Notes: generated by a model from the letters alone, not told the origin. 64,000 nucleotides of DNA from Eopsaltria australis (GCA_034509425.1 JAVTVJ010001682.1:416069-480068), one strand, 5' to 3'. Numbered from the stretch's first letter, positions 47,501 through 62,500 are shown. Translations and numbers: made by a program.

Positions 47501-50500
47501 GCTGGTTAACAACCTGGCTAAGCCCACAGGATGCCCACAGGGCTGCTCTCCCTCCACATTTTTTCCTCCTGTTTGTGTTGCTATGAAGAGCCCTCAGGAC
47601 AGACTCCTGGGTGTCTCCCTGTCTCTGTCCATGGGCAGGGGGAGGGCACTGGGAGGAGAACTGAGCTCTGTCTGCCGCTTTCCTCATTCTCAGGTGCCAC
47701 ATCCGTGTCCTGTAATCACAAGAAGCATCCCTGAGGTTCACCTGGCAGTCCCAGGCCCTCCAAGAGCTGTGCCTGCTGAAGACCCCATGCTGGAAGAGAA
47801 GCAGAGGCTGCACAGTGCAGGGGACATGGGGCAGCCACTGCCACTCAGTGATGGTGGCATCCATGTCTATGCCCATCAGAGGGGGGGACAGACAACCCGA
47901 GCTGTCCCTGGCTCAGAGGAGGTGCGTGAAGTTCTGGAGGGTCACCAGGTGGCTTTGGGGTGTTTATTTCTAATGAAGGGAGAGAGGCAGCGCAAGATTC
48001 ACACTGGAGTTCCAGTTAAACTTAGGGAGGCCAAAAGATGCCCCTTTTTCTGACTAGCAGTTCTTCCTACCAGCACCCACTTGCCTTGAGAGAGGGATCC
48101 TGTGCTCAAATGTGCTGACCTTAAGCCACAAGTTTGCCCAGGTGTGTACAGGAAGGGCTCTGGGCCTTTTCCATCCCACAGGTGAGCCCTGGCCTGCAGG
48201 ACAGCCGTGGAAGTGTCCGAGGCCATATTGGACAGGACTTGGAGCAACCTGGGCTAGTGGAAGGTGTCCCTGTCCATGGCAGGGGTCTGGAAGTGGATGG
48301 ACTTTAAGGTCCGTTCCAACCCAAACCAGTCTGGGAATTCCCACAGTGGCCCCAGCTCTCTATGCATCCCTGGAGCTGGATGGGAGAGCTGCTTAACTCA
48401 GAAACTCCAGCTCCTCCTGCTGCCAGCTTTGACTCTGCCACATTGAATGCTTTAAAGTTGTCCCCTCAGACAGGAGAAATCCTAAGCTGCCTCTGTGCTT
48501 CAGAGAGAGCCGAGCACTGGGGCCGGGGTGCCCCATGGAGGGAGGAGCCCAGCCTGGCTCTAAGCATGATGGTGCTGTCTGGTTTTCTTTTCCAGGGGCT
48601 TGTACCAGATCCCATCCTGAAGCTGAGAACAATTATTGGCTTTGGAGGCTGCAGCACCAAATGGGTCAGTGGTTTGGATGATTTGGGGAGTGGGTCTGTT
48701 GCTGTGTGGCCAGGATGTGGATGTTTTGGAGGTGTGAAATGCAGCTGAGTGTGGCACTGCTTGATGTGGAAAGTTATCCCAAAGTGGACGGGCCTGAGCA
48801 TCTGTACACGATTGCTCTGCTGTTAGGATGGTGAATGAAAAATTACGGGGCCCCCTGGATAGAATCATAGGATGGAAAAGCCCTCTGAGGTCATCAATTC
48901 CAGCTGTTTTCCCAGGATTCCCAGGCTCACTGCTGACCCATGTCCCCACGTGCCACATCCACATGGCTTTTAAATCCTTCCACCACTGCCCTGGGCAGCT
49001 GTGCCAGTGCCTGATCACCCTTTCTTTCCACGAAGAAATTTTCCCATTATCCAACTTAGACCTCCCCTGGCAAAACTTGAGGCCATTTCCTCCCTTGTTC
49101 CCTGGGGGCAGAGCCTGACCCTCACCTGGCTGCCCCCTCCCATCAGGGAGTTGTGGAGACCCAGAAGGTCCAGGCTGAGCCCCCCCCAGCTGCTTCTCAT
49201 CAGACTTGTACTCCAGACCCTTCACTAAATTTCTCATCTTTTTAACACATTAAAACTGGTGCTGCTTTGTTGGAGGCTGGAAAGCAAGGGCTGTGTTTTG
49301 GATTGTTTCCATGGCACACTGGGCCTTGCTTGTGGTCTGTGTTAGGGTAAAGGAAGGGCTGGTTTGGTTCAGTCATTTCAAGGCTCTGCCAGCAATATAA
49401 TTTTCTTTGGATCTGCTGTTGAATAGTAGGGAAGGGACCCATCCCATTCCATCCCCTGCCATGGGCAGGATCACCTCCCACTAGGCCAGGTTATTCCACA
49501 CCCCGTCCAAGCTGGCCTTGAGCACTTTCAGGGCTGGGGAAGAGCTCTGTGCCGGGGCTGGGGGGCGGTTCTGGAGCTGTGTCCCCCCTGTGTCGGTGCT
49601 GCAGGCGCTGTGGACGCGGGACAGCACGGCCGTGGTGTACCCCTGCCACGCCGTCATCGTTGCCCTGCTCCTCAAGACTGGCGAGCAGAGGTTCTTCCTT
49701 GGCCACACTGACAAGGTGAGTGCAGCCCTTGCAAGCTCTGCTGGCAGCCCTGTCCTTGCCCCCTTGGCAGCTCTCCTGGGCTCCTCTCTGGCACTGCTCC
49801 CCGCAGGTGTCGGCGCTGGCGTTCAGCGGGAGCAGCACCTTGCTGGCCTCGGCACAGGCTGGGCCCCGCAGCCTGGGGCGCCTCTGGGACTTCCCCACAG
49901 GAACCTGCCTCTGCCTCTTCAAAACCTCCCTGCAGTCCCTCGTGTCCCTCAGGTGGGTGTTGGTGGCTGCAGGTGTGTATTCAGCATTGCAGTGTGGCAG
50001 CTTTTCCGTGCTTTTCCTACGTGATGAATTACGGCTGCCTGTTTGTCACTGAGACCTGCTGGCAGCTGGCCTGGATATGCTGCCAGCTCTCTCCTGAGCT
50101 TATCCCTTCAGGTCTTTCTGTCTCCCCATCCCCACAACTTGTCCCCTTTTATGCCCCATGAGGATGAACTCAGGGCACAAGGAGCTGTTTTTCACTAAGT
50201 CTTTCTTGCAGCTTTTCCCACAGTGGAGCTGTTCTGTGTGGAGCTGGGAAGGACGTGCACAACAAAACGGTGAGACCTGGCACTGGGGCTGGGAGGTTTC
50301 CCTGAGAGAGCTGTTCTCCCAGATTCTGTAGTTATTTTCCAGGCAAACCTCTGCTCTGGGCTTTCCTAGACATGTTCTTGGGGGATATCCCTTCCTCGTT
50401 ACCTGCCTAGAGAATACTTTCCCTCTGCCTGATGCTTGGTTCACTGCAAGCGAGCAAATCCTTTTGGAAGCAGCCAGAGACACCTGCTGGGGTTGTGCTT

Positions 50501-53500
50501 TGGGGCTGTTCTATCCCTGGAGTGGTCCCAGCTAGGACCCCAGCAGGGTGATGGGATTATATCTTTATTTTAATAGTATTTAGGGTAAGATGTGAGGTGA
50601 AATCTTCCAGCTTCAGGCATCACTGTGGGAAGGGATGCCGGGCACTGGAGCTGCCGCCCACCTTTGTCGCTGGAGATGACGCAGATCCCACGTGTAGCAG
50701 TCAAAAATAAACTTGTTCCATGGGACTGGGGGTTTTGTTTTGTCAGTGGAACTGTTTTTCATCCACTGTTTTCATCCTTTAGTGACGACCATCAGCAATT
50801 AGCTGTGCCATCACTAAGTGAAGGAAAAACCACACAGTGCTCCGTGTTTTTCCCAGCATGTGGCAGTGTTCTGTGATCCTGTGGGAGCTGGGGAGGTGGG
50901 ATCAGTAGGGTGAAAGCAGGGTAGGAGAATGGGGGTGCTGGAGGGGCACCTCTCCCGGGGTGATGCCTCAGCCTATCCCAGCCTCTGAGGTTTGGTTTTA
51001 ACACTGTTCTGGAATGTAGAGCATCCTGCATTTCTTCAGGCACTGCCCCTTCGCTTTAGGTAGACGGTTTGGCTCTTCCCCCTGGTGAGAGGCACTGAGG
51101 GCACACAAACCTGGAGCAGTGGACACGTGCTGCCTCCCACTCCCTCAGCCCTGGGACAGCTCCTCTATCCCAGCAGGCAGAGTTCCCACTGCGCTGTGGA
51201 TTTTCTTTCCAAGTCTGAGCCCTGTTGCCAGGCAGCCCTGGGATTTAGAACCTCTAATTATGGATTGCAGACAAGGATATTGCCATGAAGCTTTGCAAAG
51301 CTGTTGGACTGTCCCAAACCCTCTGTGCAATGGGTTTTATTTCCCTGCTCCAGCTCTGTTATCAATACTTTGTGCCCAGCTCTGGAGCAGCTGCTGGATG
51401 AAAAGCTCTTCTGCTGCCAAGGTTTTGAGCAGCTCTCCCATCGTGTTTTCCTGCTTCAGATGGTGGTGGTGTGGAACACTGCTCGGGTGACCCATGGTGG
51501 AGGTGTGACTGTGCTGGCCAAAGTACACACAGATGTGGACATCCAGGCCATGAAGATTGCTCTGTTTGATGATACCAGGTACTGTGCCAAGAAAAGAAAT
51601 CAGAAGTATTGATTTTTAGATATTGGGAAGGAATTGTTCCCTGCTAATGTGGAGAGGCCCTGGCACAGGATGCCCAGAGGAGCTGTGGCTGCTCCATATC
51701 TGGAAGTGTCCAAGGCCAGGCTGGAACGACTTTGGGATAGTGGAAGGTGTCCCTGCTCATCACAGGGGGTGGAACAGGATGAACTTTAAGGTCCCTTCAC
51801 CCCAAACCACTTTTATTCCATAACCCTGGCATGGCTGGGGTGGGGGGTGCGATGCTGCAGCCATCTGGTTGCCATTCCTGTTCTCAGTCCTTGTTGTCAG
51901 TGGCCCTTGGGACGCTGCCCTTCCCCCAGGGGCCGGGGGAGCCCTGCCCTGATGCTCAGGCCGTGTGTCCCTGACAGGATGGTGTCGTGTGGCCGGGACA
52001 ACATCAGGCTGTGGCGAGTGCGGAGTGGAGCCCTGCGCTCCTGTCCCGTCAACCTGGGCGAGTACCACTCGCTGGACTTCACCGACCTGGCCTTCGAGGA
52101 GGGGCCCGGGCCCGAGCAGGAGCCAGAGGACCGTGCACTGTAAGGGACTGTCACTGTCACCTGTCCTGGACAGCCTGGTGGGGGGAGCTCTGCAGCTCTC
52201 CCTGCTTGGCATTCGCCTTCCCCCTTGAGCACGGCGCTTCACTGGGGTTCTCCCTCACAATTCAGCCTCCTTCTGGGAGCTGGGAGAGCCTCTCCCCACT
52301 CAGCACATGTCACCTCCCAAAAGGCATTTGGGTGCTTGCAGAGCAGCCTCTCTCCTCTTACCATGCTGCTGTTCTGCCATATTTAGTGACTCTCTCCCCA
52401 CCTGAAGCTCTCTGTTGGATTCCTGGGGCAGCAGGGGGAGCCTGGTACACATCCTCTTGCATACAGACACACACACACTTTGTTGTTTTATTTTAATCAT
52501 CAAAGCCAGGCCTTTGTTGCCACCACACTTTGTCCCACAAAGGCAGAGCTGTCAGCTCATTCAGCCTGTGGCAGAGGGAGGCTCCTTTCTGGAGTTTATG
52601 GCAAGCTTTTAGCTGTTTTGCTGATTTCTGTTCCAAAGGGTGAGGAAACCAGATAGGAAGCTCTGACTTCCTTGGAGGTGTTTGGAGCCCTTGGACACCT
52701 TGTTGACCTCTTATGTTACTGTGAGCCAGGATTGCTTTACACAAACCAGTTGAACAGGTAAACCAGGCTGGTTTTTTACTAAAAGCAAGTCTCTCTCCTG
52801 TTTTGGTTTTTTTTTTTTTACAGCTTTGTGTGCAGCAGGAGTGGCCACGTGCTGGAGGTGGACTACAAGAACGTCTGTGTGCGCAGTGCACGGCGCCTGC
52901 TGCCTGCACAGCCCCGGGGCGACGGGCAGGAGCAGCCAGGGAGCAGCTCAGGTGGGAGCAGGAGCAGCCAGGGAACAGCTCCAGTGGGAGCAGGAGCAGG
53001 CAGGGAGCAGCTCAGGTGGGAGCAGGAGCAGGCAGGGAGCAGCTCAGGTGGGAGCAGGAGCAGCCAGGGAACAGCTCAGGTGGGAGCAGGAGCAGGCAGG
53101 GAGCAGCTCAGGTGGGAGCAGAAAGGGAACAGCTCAGGTGGGAGCAGGAGCAGGCAGGGAGCAGCTCAGGTGGGAGCACCTGCAGGCAGGGACAGGAGGA
53201 AACCTCCACCACCACCATCATGGTCAGAAATCAGCTCTCTGCTCAAACCAACCAGCTCTTTACCTACTGCTGAAAGATTATTTTGGGGTTGATTAGATCA
53301 TTGCTATTTGCCTCTTAAGGACTGCAAATAATCTTCCTTAGTACAGCAAAGTATCGTTTTAAGAAAGATTTTAGCATTTTAAATGCTGATTGCACTTTCA
53401 GAGAAACACTACTTTTAGAAACATGAAACAAGGTCTTCATTTGCTGATGGGAGGCTTAATGGAGAGATGGAAAAAGAACTAAGATTAACAAAAAAGATGA

Positions 53501-56500
53501 ATTTGGGGATTTTTTCATTATTCAGCTGGTGCAGAGCGTTCGGGGAATCTTTGTTGCTGTACATTAAGTAGACCAACTTTCAGCTCTTCCATTAACTTGA
53601 ACAGCAGGAAGAATTCACTTTCAAGTGTGATTGCTCTGATATCTTGAAACTTAGTGCATAGTTTGCTTTGGCAAATTGAGCTAATTAATCTATAATGTGG
53701 CCTTTGAGATGTGTTCTCACTTCATGGGCAAGAAAGGCCCAAGAGGAGATGAAATTAAATCCTTGGTGCCTCCTGGTCTCAGTGCTGGCTCTGACTTATG
53801 GCCTTTATAACCTTAATTTGGGTTGGATATTGGGGAAAATTTCTTCACTGAAAGTGTGATAAGGCATTGGAACAACTGCCCATTCTACCCCTGGAAACGT
53901 TAAAAAAACCTGTGGATATGGCACTTGGGGACATGGGCTGGTGGTGGGATAATGGTTGGACTCAATGAGGTTTTTCGACCTTAATGATTCTATTAATCAG
54001 AACCTCACAGTCTGTGGATCTGTGTCTCCCTTCTGCAGAGGATTTGGGACATAGAAATGAAAGGGTTTGTACCTCAGGCAGTTAATCTGGGATATCCTTT
54101 GCTACAGGATCCCCTTTGAGGCAAAAACGTGCCTGGCAAGAGTTTCACAATGGTAAAGAGAGTTTTGAGCCCTTAGAAGGGCTGGCTGAGACCCTTCAGC
54201 CTGTTCTGTCAGTCACTGTGGGGTTCCTGCCTCCTCCTCAGGCTCCAGCCACGTGTGCGTGAGAGACTCAGCTCTTGGATGGGCCCCTTCTCAGGTTGAG
54301 TTTTCTTGTTTCATCTGTATAAGGAGGTGTTGTTTTTTTGGGTTTCCAGGCCCTGGGATTGCTATAAACAGTATCAGCATGTCCTTGACCTTCTGTGCCA
54401 CAGGATCAGAGGATGGCTACATGAGGCTGTGGCCACTGGACTTCTCAGATGCTGTCTTGGAGGCAGGTGGGTAGAGGTGGGAGTGGTGCTTCAGAGCCTC
54501 ACTGCCACAGCTGCCACGGCAATCCTCATGAGTGAGGGCTGTGTTATGTGTGCTGTCTCCAGGGCTGACTGCCTTGGAAGTCTTCAGTGACAATTATTCA
54601 TGTTTATTCTTGTAACTCCTAGGAGAAAGGCAGGATCTCCTGGGAGAGAACAGACTTTCCATCTTGATTTCTGTGCCCTTGTGGCCAGGGCTCATCTGTC
54701 CATGAAAAATTAGGGGAGAAGTGGAGTAGTTCTTGATTGCTTTGATTGTTTTTGAAACAATCACCATTACAGCAGAGCCCAGGGACTTTAGGAAGGGCAG
54801 AGACTAATCTCTAATCTGTCACTAAACTCACACCTGCAAGTGTTCAGTCTCCAGCTCATCGGCTGCTCATTCCTGTGGACATTGCTTTCCTAAGCATGGA
54901 TCTGTAGCTGTATTCCAGCTGCTCCTTTCCCAGAGGATTTGTTGACTCCTGTGTCTTTCCCCAGAGCATGAGGCTTCAGTGAGTTCTGTCTGCATCAGCC
55001 CAGATAGCTACAAAGTCCTGTCCACAACAGCCACTGGAAATCTGGGCTACCTGGACATCCATGCCCGGGACTACAACACCCTGATGCGCTCTCACAAGGA
55101 CTCTGTGCTGGGCTTCTCGGTGGAGGGGAAGTGGAAGCAGATAGCAACAGTGTCCAAGGACAACACCATCCGAGTGTGGGACCTCCTATCCAGACAGCAG
55201 GTGGGTGAGACAAGAGGCAGGACGTGTCTCATGTTTGGTCTCTGTTTGGTCCAATTAACAAAGCCCCAGAGTTCAAGAGCCCTCCCTGAAGCATGAGAGG
55301 TGCCAGGGGCAAGAGACCCTTTGGAAGTAGAGAGTTCTGAAGTATTGTTAGACCAAACTATTTTCTTTTCCTCCGTCTTTTGAATATTGCTTTTTAGCAC
55401 AAACCATAACACCCAAGGGCTTTATCTAAATGCCCAAAACCCCAGGACTCCACTGGGCTTTGGATCCATCCAGGCAGCAGGAGCGGGGACATGCTCACAG
55501 TGGAGATGTGAGGCTGACCAGTTGTTGGGTCCAGCTGCAGCTCCAGTTCTCTCCAGATTTATGTCCATGGTGTCTCTTCCCTGCAGCTGTATGACTTTTC
55601 AGCTGCAGAGGAAACTCCGTGTACCTTGGCCTTCCACCCCTACTGGAAGATCCTGGCCTGTGGCTTCGACAGCGGGGTGGTGCGGACCTTCAGCCTGGCT
55701 GCCTCTGACCTCCTGCTGGAGCACAAGTGAGTGAAGTGGGAGCTACACTCGGTCTCACTGGGTGTCCTGGTGATGAGACAGAGCCACAGTGACACTCATG
55801 GAGCTCCACAAGCCTCAGGTCCCAGCTGGGTGGATTTGGGGCAGATCCCACTGTGCCAAGGCTCTGGGTGGTGAAAGCCCAAGCTGTGAAAGCTATGAGG
55901 GCTTTCTTTGTGACTTCCCAGTGGACAGCAGGAGGAGAGAGCTTGTCCTAGAGAGCAGTTGAGCAGGGAGCCCTTGTGAGCCTCAGTGTGGGATTTGTGA
56001 GGGTGCTCCAAAGGGAGAGGGAGCAGGTTCCAGGCTGGAGTGCTGTGCTTGCTGCTCAGTTTTCTGACAAGCTGGAGTGTTGGTTGCCCTGGGCTGCTAC
56101 AGGGGTGAGCACAGTGGGGTCCTGCTCTGTTCCTGGTTAATTCACTCTCCTGGGTTCTTCGCCACGTTACACTCAACATCACCACTCTTCCCTCTGTCTG
56201 TGATTCCTTTTTCTCTTCCCTTTTTCCATGTTTTCTGCCCTCTTTCAGGCAGCACCGCACCGCCATCACCGGGCTGACCTTCTCTCCGGATGGCAGTTTG
56301 ATGTTCAGCTCCTGCTTGCAGGGAACTCTGGCTCTGTACAGCTTTGGGGCACAGAAAATCCAGGTCCTGAGAGTCCTGGGTAAGACTCTGGGGTTGGGGT
56401 TGCCTTACTTCTTTTTTTTATTAGCACAGACATCCTGACACCAGAGCCAACCCAAGCTCAGCCTCTCAGAGATTTCCCAGTGAACCTTCTGAGCTTTGTC

Positions 56501-59500
56501 ATTTCCTCCTGGGCACTGCTATAGCACCTCCAGTCCTGGGGTCAGTTCTGGGCCCCTCACAAGACAGACCCTGAGGGGCTGGAGAATGTCCAGGGAAAGG
56601 AACAGAGCTGGGGAAGGGGCTGGGGCAGCTGAGGGAGCTGGGAAAAGGAGGCTCAGGGGGGACCCTGTGGCTCTGCACAACTCCCTGACAGGAGGGGGCA
56701 GCCCTCCCTGTCAGGAGAGGGTCGGGCTCTGCTGCCAGGGAACAGGGACAGGAGGAGAGGGAACGGCCTCAAGTTGTGCCGGGGGAGGTTTAGGTTGGAT
56801 ATTGGGAAATTTCTTAATGGAAAGGGTGCTCAGACGGTGGCACAGCTGCCCAGGGCAGTGGTGGAGTCACCATCCCTGGGGGGATTCAAAAGATAAGTTC
56901 ATGTGGCACCTGGGGACATGTTTTTATGGACTTGATGATCTTAGAGGGCTTTTCCAACCTTAATGACTCTGTGACTTCTCTTTGTGCCTTCTGTGTGAGA
57001 AAAGCCCACTGACTGCCAGCACTTCCCTACCTGTCCTGGTTCAAACCCTCTCATCCTGCAGATGCGATGATTTCATGACTGTGCTGGAGTCACAGAGGTT
57101 TATTCATGCCCGAACCCTGGCTCTTTGCATTCTGTGCATGTGCAATTTAATTTGTTTGAAGTGGATTGTTGCCCTAATCCTGCCTGCAGCAGAGCTGCTC
57201 CGTGCTGGTGAATGGAGCTGGTGGAGAGCTGGAGGCAGGGCAGGGGCAAGGCAGTTTGGAGAAATTAATGTCACATTTAATGTACACTTTGGAAATGAGT
57301 TGTGACAGCACAAGCTTGGGCAGGGAAAGGGAGCTCTGATTTTTATACAGTGAAATATTGCATGAAGAGAAGGAACTTGCCCCAGGAAGCGTGCAGGAGA
57401 AGGAACAGGGGTTGGAGAGATCAGGAAATTTGCCCAAAATCACCCAAGTTTGGTGTCAGTGCTGCAGCTGGACCTTCACATGGAGTCTGCTCTAAAACTG
57501 TGTTTGCTGCCTAGTCACGTTCCAGGGGCAGAACAGTGGAATTATGGTCGTGGAATAAATACAGAGAATTGCTGTAATTTCTGTGATTTTTAGTCCTCTG
57601 AGTCTCTCTGCCCTCTGGACTGACATCAGTGTGGTGGTGTTCAGCACTGACCTCATTCTGCTCCGGGATCTCCAGGCTGCAGCCGAGATCTCACTGGGCT
57701 CCTTGTCACAGCCTCTTGGTAGCATTAAAAAATAAGCCCTAAAATCAATTTTATTCCTTTGGCTTTGCTCTGCTCTCCTTGAAAAGGCTGCATGTTCACT
57801 CAGGCAACAAGCTGTGTATCTAACGTTGTTTTTGAGGTGGTTCACTGCACACTCTGGGTGTGCAAGTAAAATCTGTAGCATCTCCCACAACACAGGTTGC
57901 TTTTTTCTCAGGCTGCAGGAGAAGCTGCAGCTGCTGCTCAGCAGCACTATCAGAGTGGGCTTTGCTCCTCCTCACTGTCCTGCTGTGTCCCCCAGGCAAT
58001 GTGGTGGCCCGGGATGGTGGGAGCGGCGTGGACACTCTGGTGGTCAGTGGGGACAGTCGCCTGCTGGCCTTCGTGGGGCCCTCCAAGTACGTGGTGACAG
58101 TGATGGAGGCCTGCTCACTCGATGAGGTACCCAGCAGGCTCCTCCCAGGCTCCTGGGCACAGGGGTGTCCCTGGAAATTCCATAGGCAGCACCCAGGGAG
58201 GTGGATCAGGGCGTGGGACACCAGCTGGCAGTGAGCTCCCTGTTTTCCCTTCTGTGAGACAGAAATAACAAACTCAAGGTTTCTCCTCCTCTGGCTTCAT
58301 TCCCTTCTAGAAGGATAATTTGGAGAGGTGCTATGGAGACTGTCAGCTCTCACCTCTCTCTGTGAGCTGCTCTCCTGGGCATTGCCTGGACCTGCAGCCC
58401 CTCATTGAGTGGGAGGGAAAGGGTCTGGGGGACTCCATAGCCTCGTGTTAGGAGCGTGGGAGCAATCCTGAGGCTCCTGCAGTGTTTGTTCAGTGGCTCC
58501 TTGTTCCACAGCTGCTGAGGGTGGACATCAGCATCCTCGACTTGCACAGCACCATCTTGGACTCTGCAGTGAAGGTCTGCTTTGGTCCCGTGCCTCAAGG
58601 AGAGCTCCTGGTATCCACTTCTTCCAACAAAATCCTTGTGCTTGATGCAAAAACCGGACGGCTGGTGCGAGAGGTAGGACGCTGAAATTCATCCACGAGG
58701 TCTCCTGTGGGGGCTGGGCACTTCATGTCTGTGTGGGAGGTTAAATAAGAGACTGAGAGAAGAACTCCTCCTGGAGCTCATAGGCCTCAAAGAAACACAG
58801 GTGGGAAGCCTGCAGCTATCCTGGTGTGCTCGTGCTCAGGGTGAGCCTGAGCTTGTCCTTGTTTTCCATGCTGTCACACTGCTGTTCTCTTGCTGAAGTG
58901 TAAATAAGGACATGAAGCAGCTCAGCTAAGGCTGCTGGTGCCATTTCTTGTCCTCAGGTGTCCCCTGTGCACAGGATGACCTGTTCCTCCTTGGCTCTGA
59001 GCAAGGATGGCCAGTACCTGCTCACTGCTGGTGACAAGGTCATCAAAGTGTGGGACTATCGGATGCGCTTCACCATCAACTTCCAGGTACTGCCCACAAG
59101 GGAGGGAAGGGGGTGGTGTTGCATTGCTGAATCCCTGAAGAAGAGAGCAGCAAATGGGCTCTGTGTCACTTGACCCAGTGTCCCCAGTCCCAGTTTGCCC
59201 AGCAGCGAAATGCAGCCCAGTTCCCACATTGTAATGATGCCTGGTGGTGGGCACAGGCTGGGGCTGCCAGAGCACCCCAGTGAGACCCTCTGCAAAGGAC
59301 AGAGGTAGGTGATAGCTCTGTGTTAGGGACGGGGCCACGTGGAGGGGAAAATGGTTCACCCAGGGCTTCAGAGGCAGGATAAGACTTCGGACTCTTCAGC
59401 TTTTGCTTCCTTCCCTGAATGAGTGTATTGGAGTCAGCCCCAGGTTGATCAGCCCATAGGTGTGAGCACTGTAGGTGTGATAGATCCTCTTCTGGACCTT

Positions 59501-62500
59501 CTGCTGAGGCCTGCAGACCCTGGCTGTACAGGACAGGGAGTGGAGTGACCCCATCCTGACAGGACAGGTGGTGATGGGGGATTCCAGGCGTGTTCTCTCC
59601 CAGGTGTTCATTGGCCACTCGGAGCCCGTGCGCCAGGTCGCCTTCACCCCAGACCAAGAGCACGTGGTCAGCGTTGGGGATGCCATCTTCCTCTGGGATT
59701 TCCTAGCTCCACCTCCAGTCACACCATCCCCAGCCAGGTAATGGTGCTGGGCAGTGCCTTCCCTGTGTCCCCTTTCCCTGCCCCATCTCTGTGTGACTCC
59801 AGTCTCCTCACCTTCCCAGGGCTCGTTCCCCTGCCTCCACCCTGCTGCTGAGGTCAGGTGAGTTTGTCTCTTCCCACAAGTTGTGCTGGCAGCTTTTCCA
59901 GAGGGTTGGGATTTGGGGGAATGGTTCCTTCCCTGAGGGAGCAGTGTAGTGGGGGGTAAACTAGCTAATTTATTGGCACCTCTCAGTCTGCCTAGGTGGG
60001 GATGTTCTGAGCAGAGCCTCTCTGGGCTTTCTGGTAGGTTTTCAACTTTTGCCTTCTGTCTCTCTCTGCCTCCATCTCCTCTGTCTTCTTTCTCCCTCAT
60101 TGTCCCTCTCTCTTTCTTAAAAGACAGAGAATTGGCTTCTATGGAAGCTGGAAAACTGAGCTTGGAGGTGTCACCACCCAGAAGGATGAGAGGAGCATGG
60201 GATGAGGGAAGTGACACCAAGCCTTTTCCTTTCCCAGGCAGCAGCTCTGAGAAGCCCAGGGATGGCTCTGAGACCCCTCGGCAGACAGTGCCTCTTCCAT
60301 TGCTGTCCTCCCCACCGTGTTTGGATATCATCTCTGTCCACCCAGCAGGATTTCAAAGTAAGAGGAACTGCTTGAAGGAAAGGGGAAATTAACCTCTTTT
60401 TAGGAAAAATGTGCCTAGTTCAGCAGCATCCTTGGAGCCATCCCTGCCTGTGATCCCTTCTGCCACACTGACAGAGCAGTATGTCATTTCTTTCCCTAAG
60501 CTGGGCAAAGCCCAGAGGTACTGGGGTTCAGCACCCATTTATCCTCTGCTCTCCTCCTCATACTGAGCTGCTGGCACAGCTTCTCTGACTGTGCTAAACA
60601 CCTTCTTGGTCATTCCTAATAGGAATTGTCTGCTTTGCCCTCCACTGTAACAGCTGGACTGTTCCACAGAGCAGGGGAATGACACTGCCAGAAGTCAAGA
60701 GGTCAGGCACACGTGAAGTTGTCCTGAAGGACATGGATGGCTCCATCTTTTCACTGATTTTTTCTCTCCAGGTATTTCCTCTGAGTCGGACAGGGAGGAG
60801 GAAGCAGATCTGCCAGGCAGCAGCAGGAAGGTGGCAAACGGGCACAAAGATTCCTCAGTGCTTGTGGTGGAATCAGATGGGAGTGAGGAGCCTGTCGTGA
60901 GGCCCAAAGTGAGGCAGGAGAGCCCAAGGTCTCATGAAAAGCCAGCAAACGGTAAATCAGGGGTGTTGCCAGCTTGTACAGAGCTGCAGGCCTGCATGGC
61001 AGCTCGGTCTATATCCCCCAAAAACAAAGAAACATCATTATTAGTATGGTGCAGAGAGACCCAGACACGTGCTCTGAGCTGTGAGGTGAGAGGCACCAAC
61101 ATGCTCCTTAGGAGCTTTCCCTTGGTCATGACCTTCCAAGGGAAGTCAGTACTGGGGGGAGCTCACACTGATCCCTAAAACTGCTTGTTTTTCTGGCTGT
61201 TTCCCTACTGCTCCCTCTGGGCACACCAGAAGCCTGTCTTCAGCCTGGAGCCAGTATCATCTCTGAGTGGCACGTCCCATTAAATCCAGCTGCAATTAAA
61301 GCTCCCAGTGCCTCTATTAATAGCTGCACAGCCTGGGAGCTGCAGCGGTGTGTGGCGACCTGCCAGGAGCAGGCAGCTGCCAGCGCTCAGCCCCGGCAGG
61401 ACTTGTTGAAAAGCCTCAGGATAAAACTGCCTGTGATGCTCCTGTTACAGTCCTGGAGCTGTGGGGCTCGTGGTTTCACAGAGATGCCCAGCTCAGGAGG
61501 ATTGGGAGTCCTGAGGCTGTTTGCAGTGTGGTGTGGCTGAGTGGGAAAGGAACTGACCCAGGGAATGGCTGGAGCTGTGCCAGGGCAGGGTCAGGCTGGA
61601 GATCAGGGGAAGGTCCTTCCCCTAGAGGGTGTCAGGCACTGCCCAGACACCCCAGGGGGTGGGCACAGCTGCCAGAGCTCCAGGAGCATTTGGATGATGC
61701 TCTGAGGCACAGAGTGGGGTTGTTGGGGGGTCTGTGCAGGGCCAGGGGCTGGACTCATGATCCTTGTGGGTCCCTCCCCACTCAGGGTGTGCCACCTGTG
61801 ACACTGCAGTCTGATTTTTGCCTCGTGTGTTCACATGTGCACAGCACCTGAATATCAGCAAGCCACAGCCTGCGTCCTGCTCCCAAACCATTCCCAGGAG
61901 CAGCATCCCATAGGGCCTGTTTTCTCCTTTGTGTGGCAGAACCCAGGAAGGGGACCAAAACTCCCAAGTCCCAGTGTTCCATCCGCCCGGATTCCTACCG
62001 GCATTTCACTCCTCGCTTCAAGGCATCAGTGCTCCCCCAGGTGAGAGTTGTGCTGGTTACCAGGTGGAGAACAGGCATTTTGGGGCTGGGGTAGGTGGCT
62101 TTTCCAGATTGTTTCTATTTTGTTCTCTGTTGGAAAGCAATTTGGGAAATATACCCCTGGGCTGATGTTCAGTGAGAAATCCTAACGTTAATTCCCTGTT
62201 CTCCTCTGCATGTAACTCTTCCCAGACGAGTAAAAAGTGAGTTTTGCTCAACTCTTTTTGTGTTGCCCAAATCTGCATACATTTTTATTCAAAAGGAGTG
62301 GAAATGGCATGTGCTATTGAGAGCGAAAGACGAGTGAGCAATGGAGTGATTCATTGTGCTCCCATATTTGCGAGCAGCTGCGTTGGCAGAGCAGGCTGGG
62401 GAAGGCAAATCCATGGAGCGTAGTGAGGAGAGACATGGCACAGCTCCTGCTCTGTTAACAAACACATCAGGAATAAAACAGAAACTTAACTCAGCCCTTC

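Noticed and set aside
52925..53195. Regular 32-base repeats resembling a CRISPR array
   Set aside because: The units are contiguous with no unique spacers and lie in a vertebrate gene, so this is a minisatellite.
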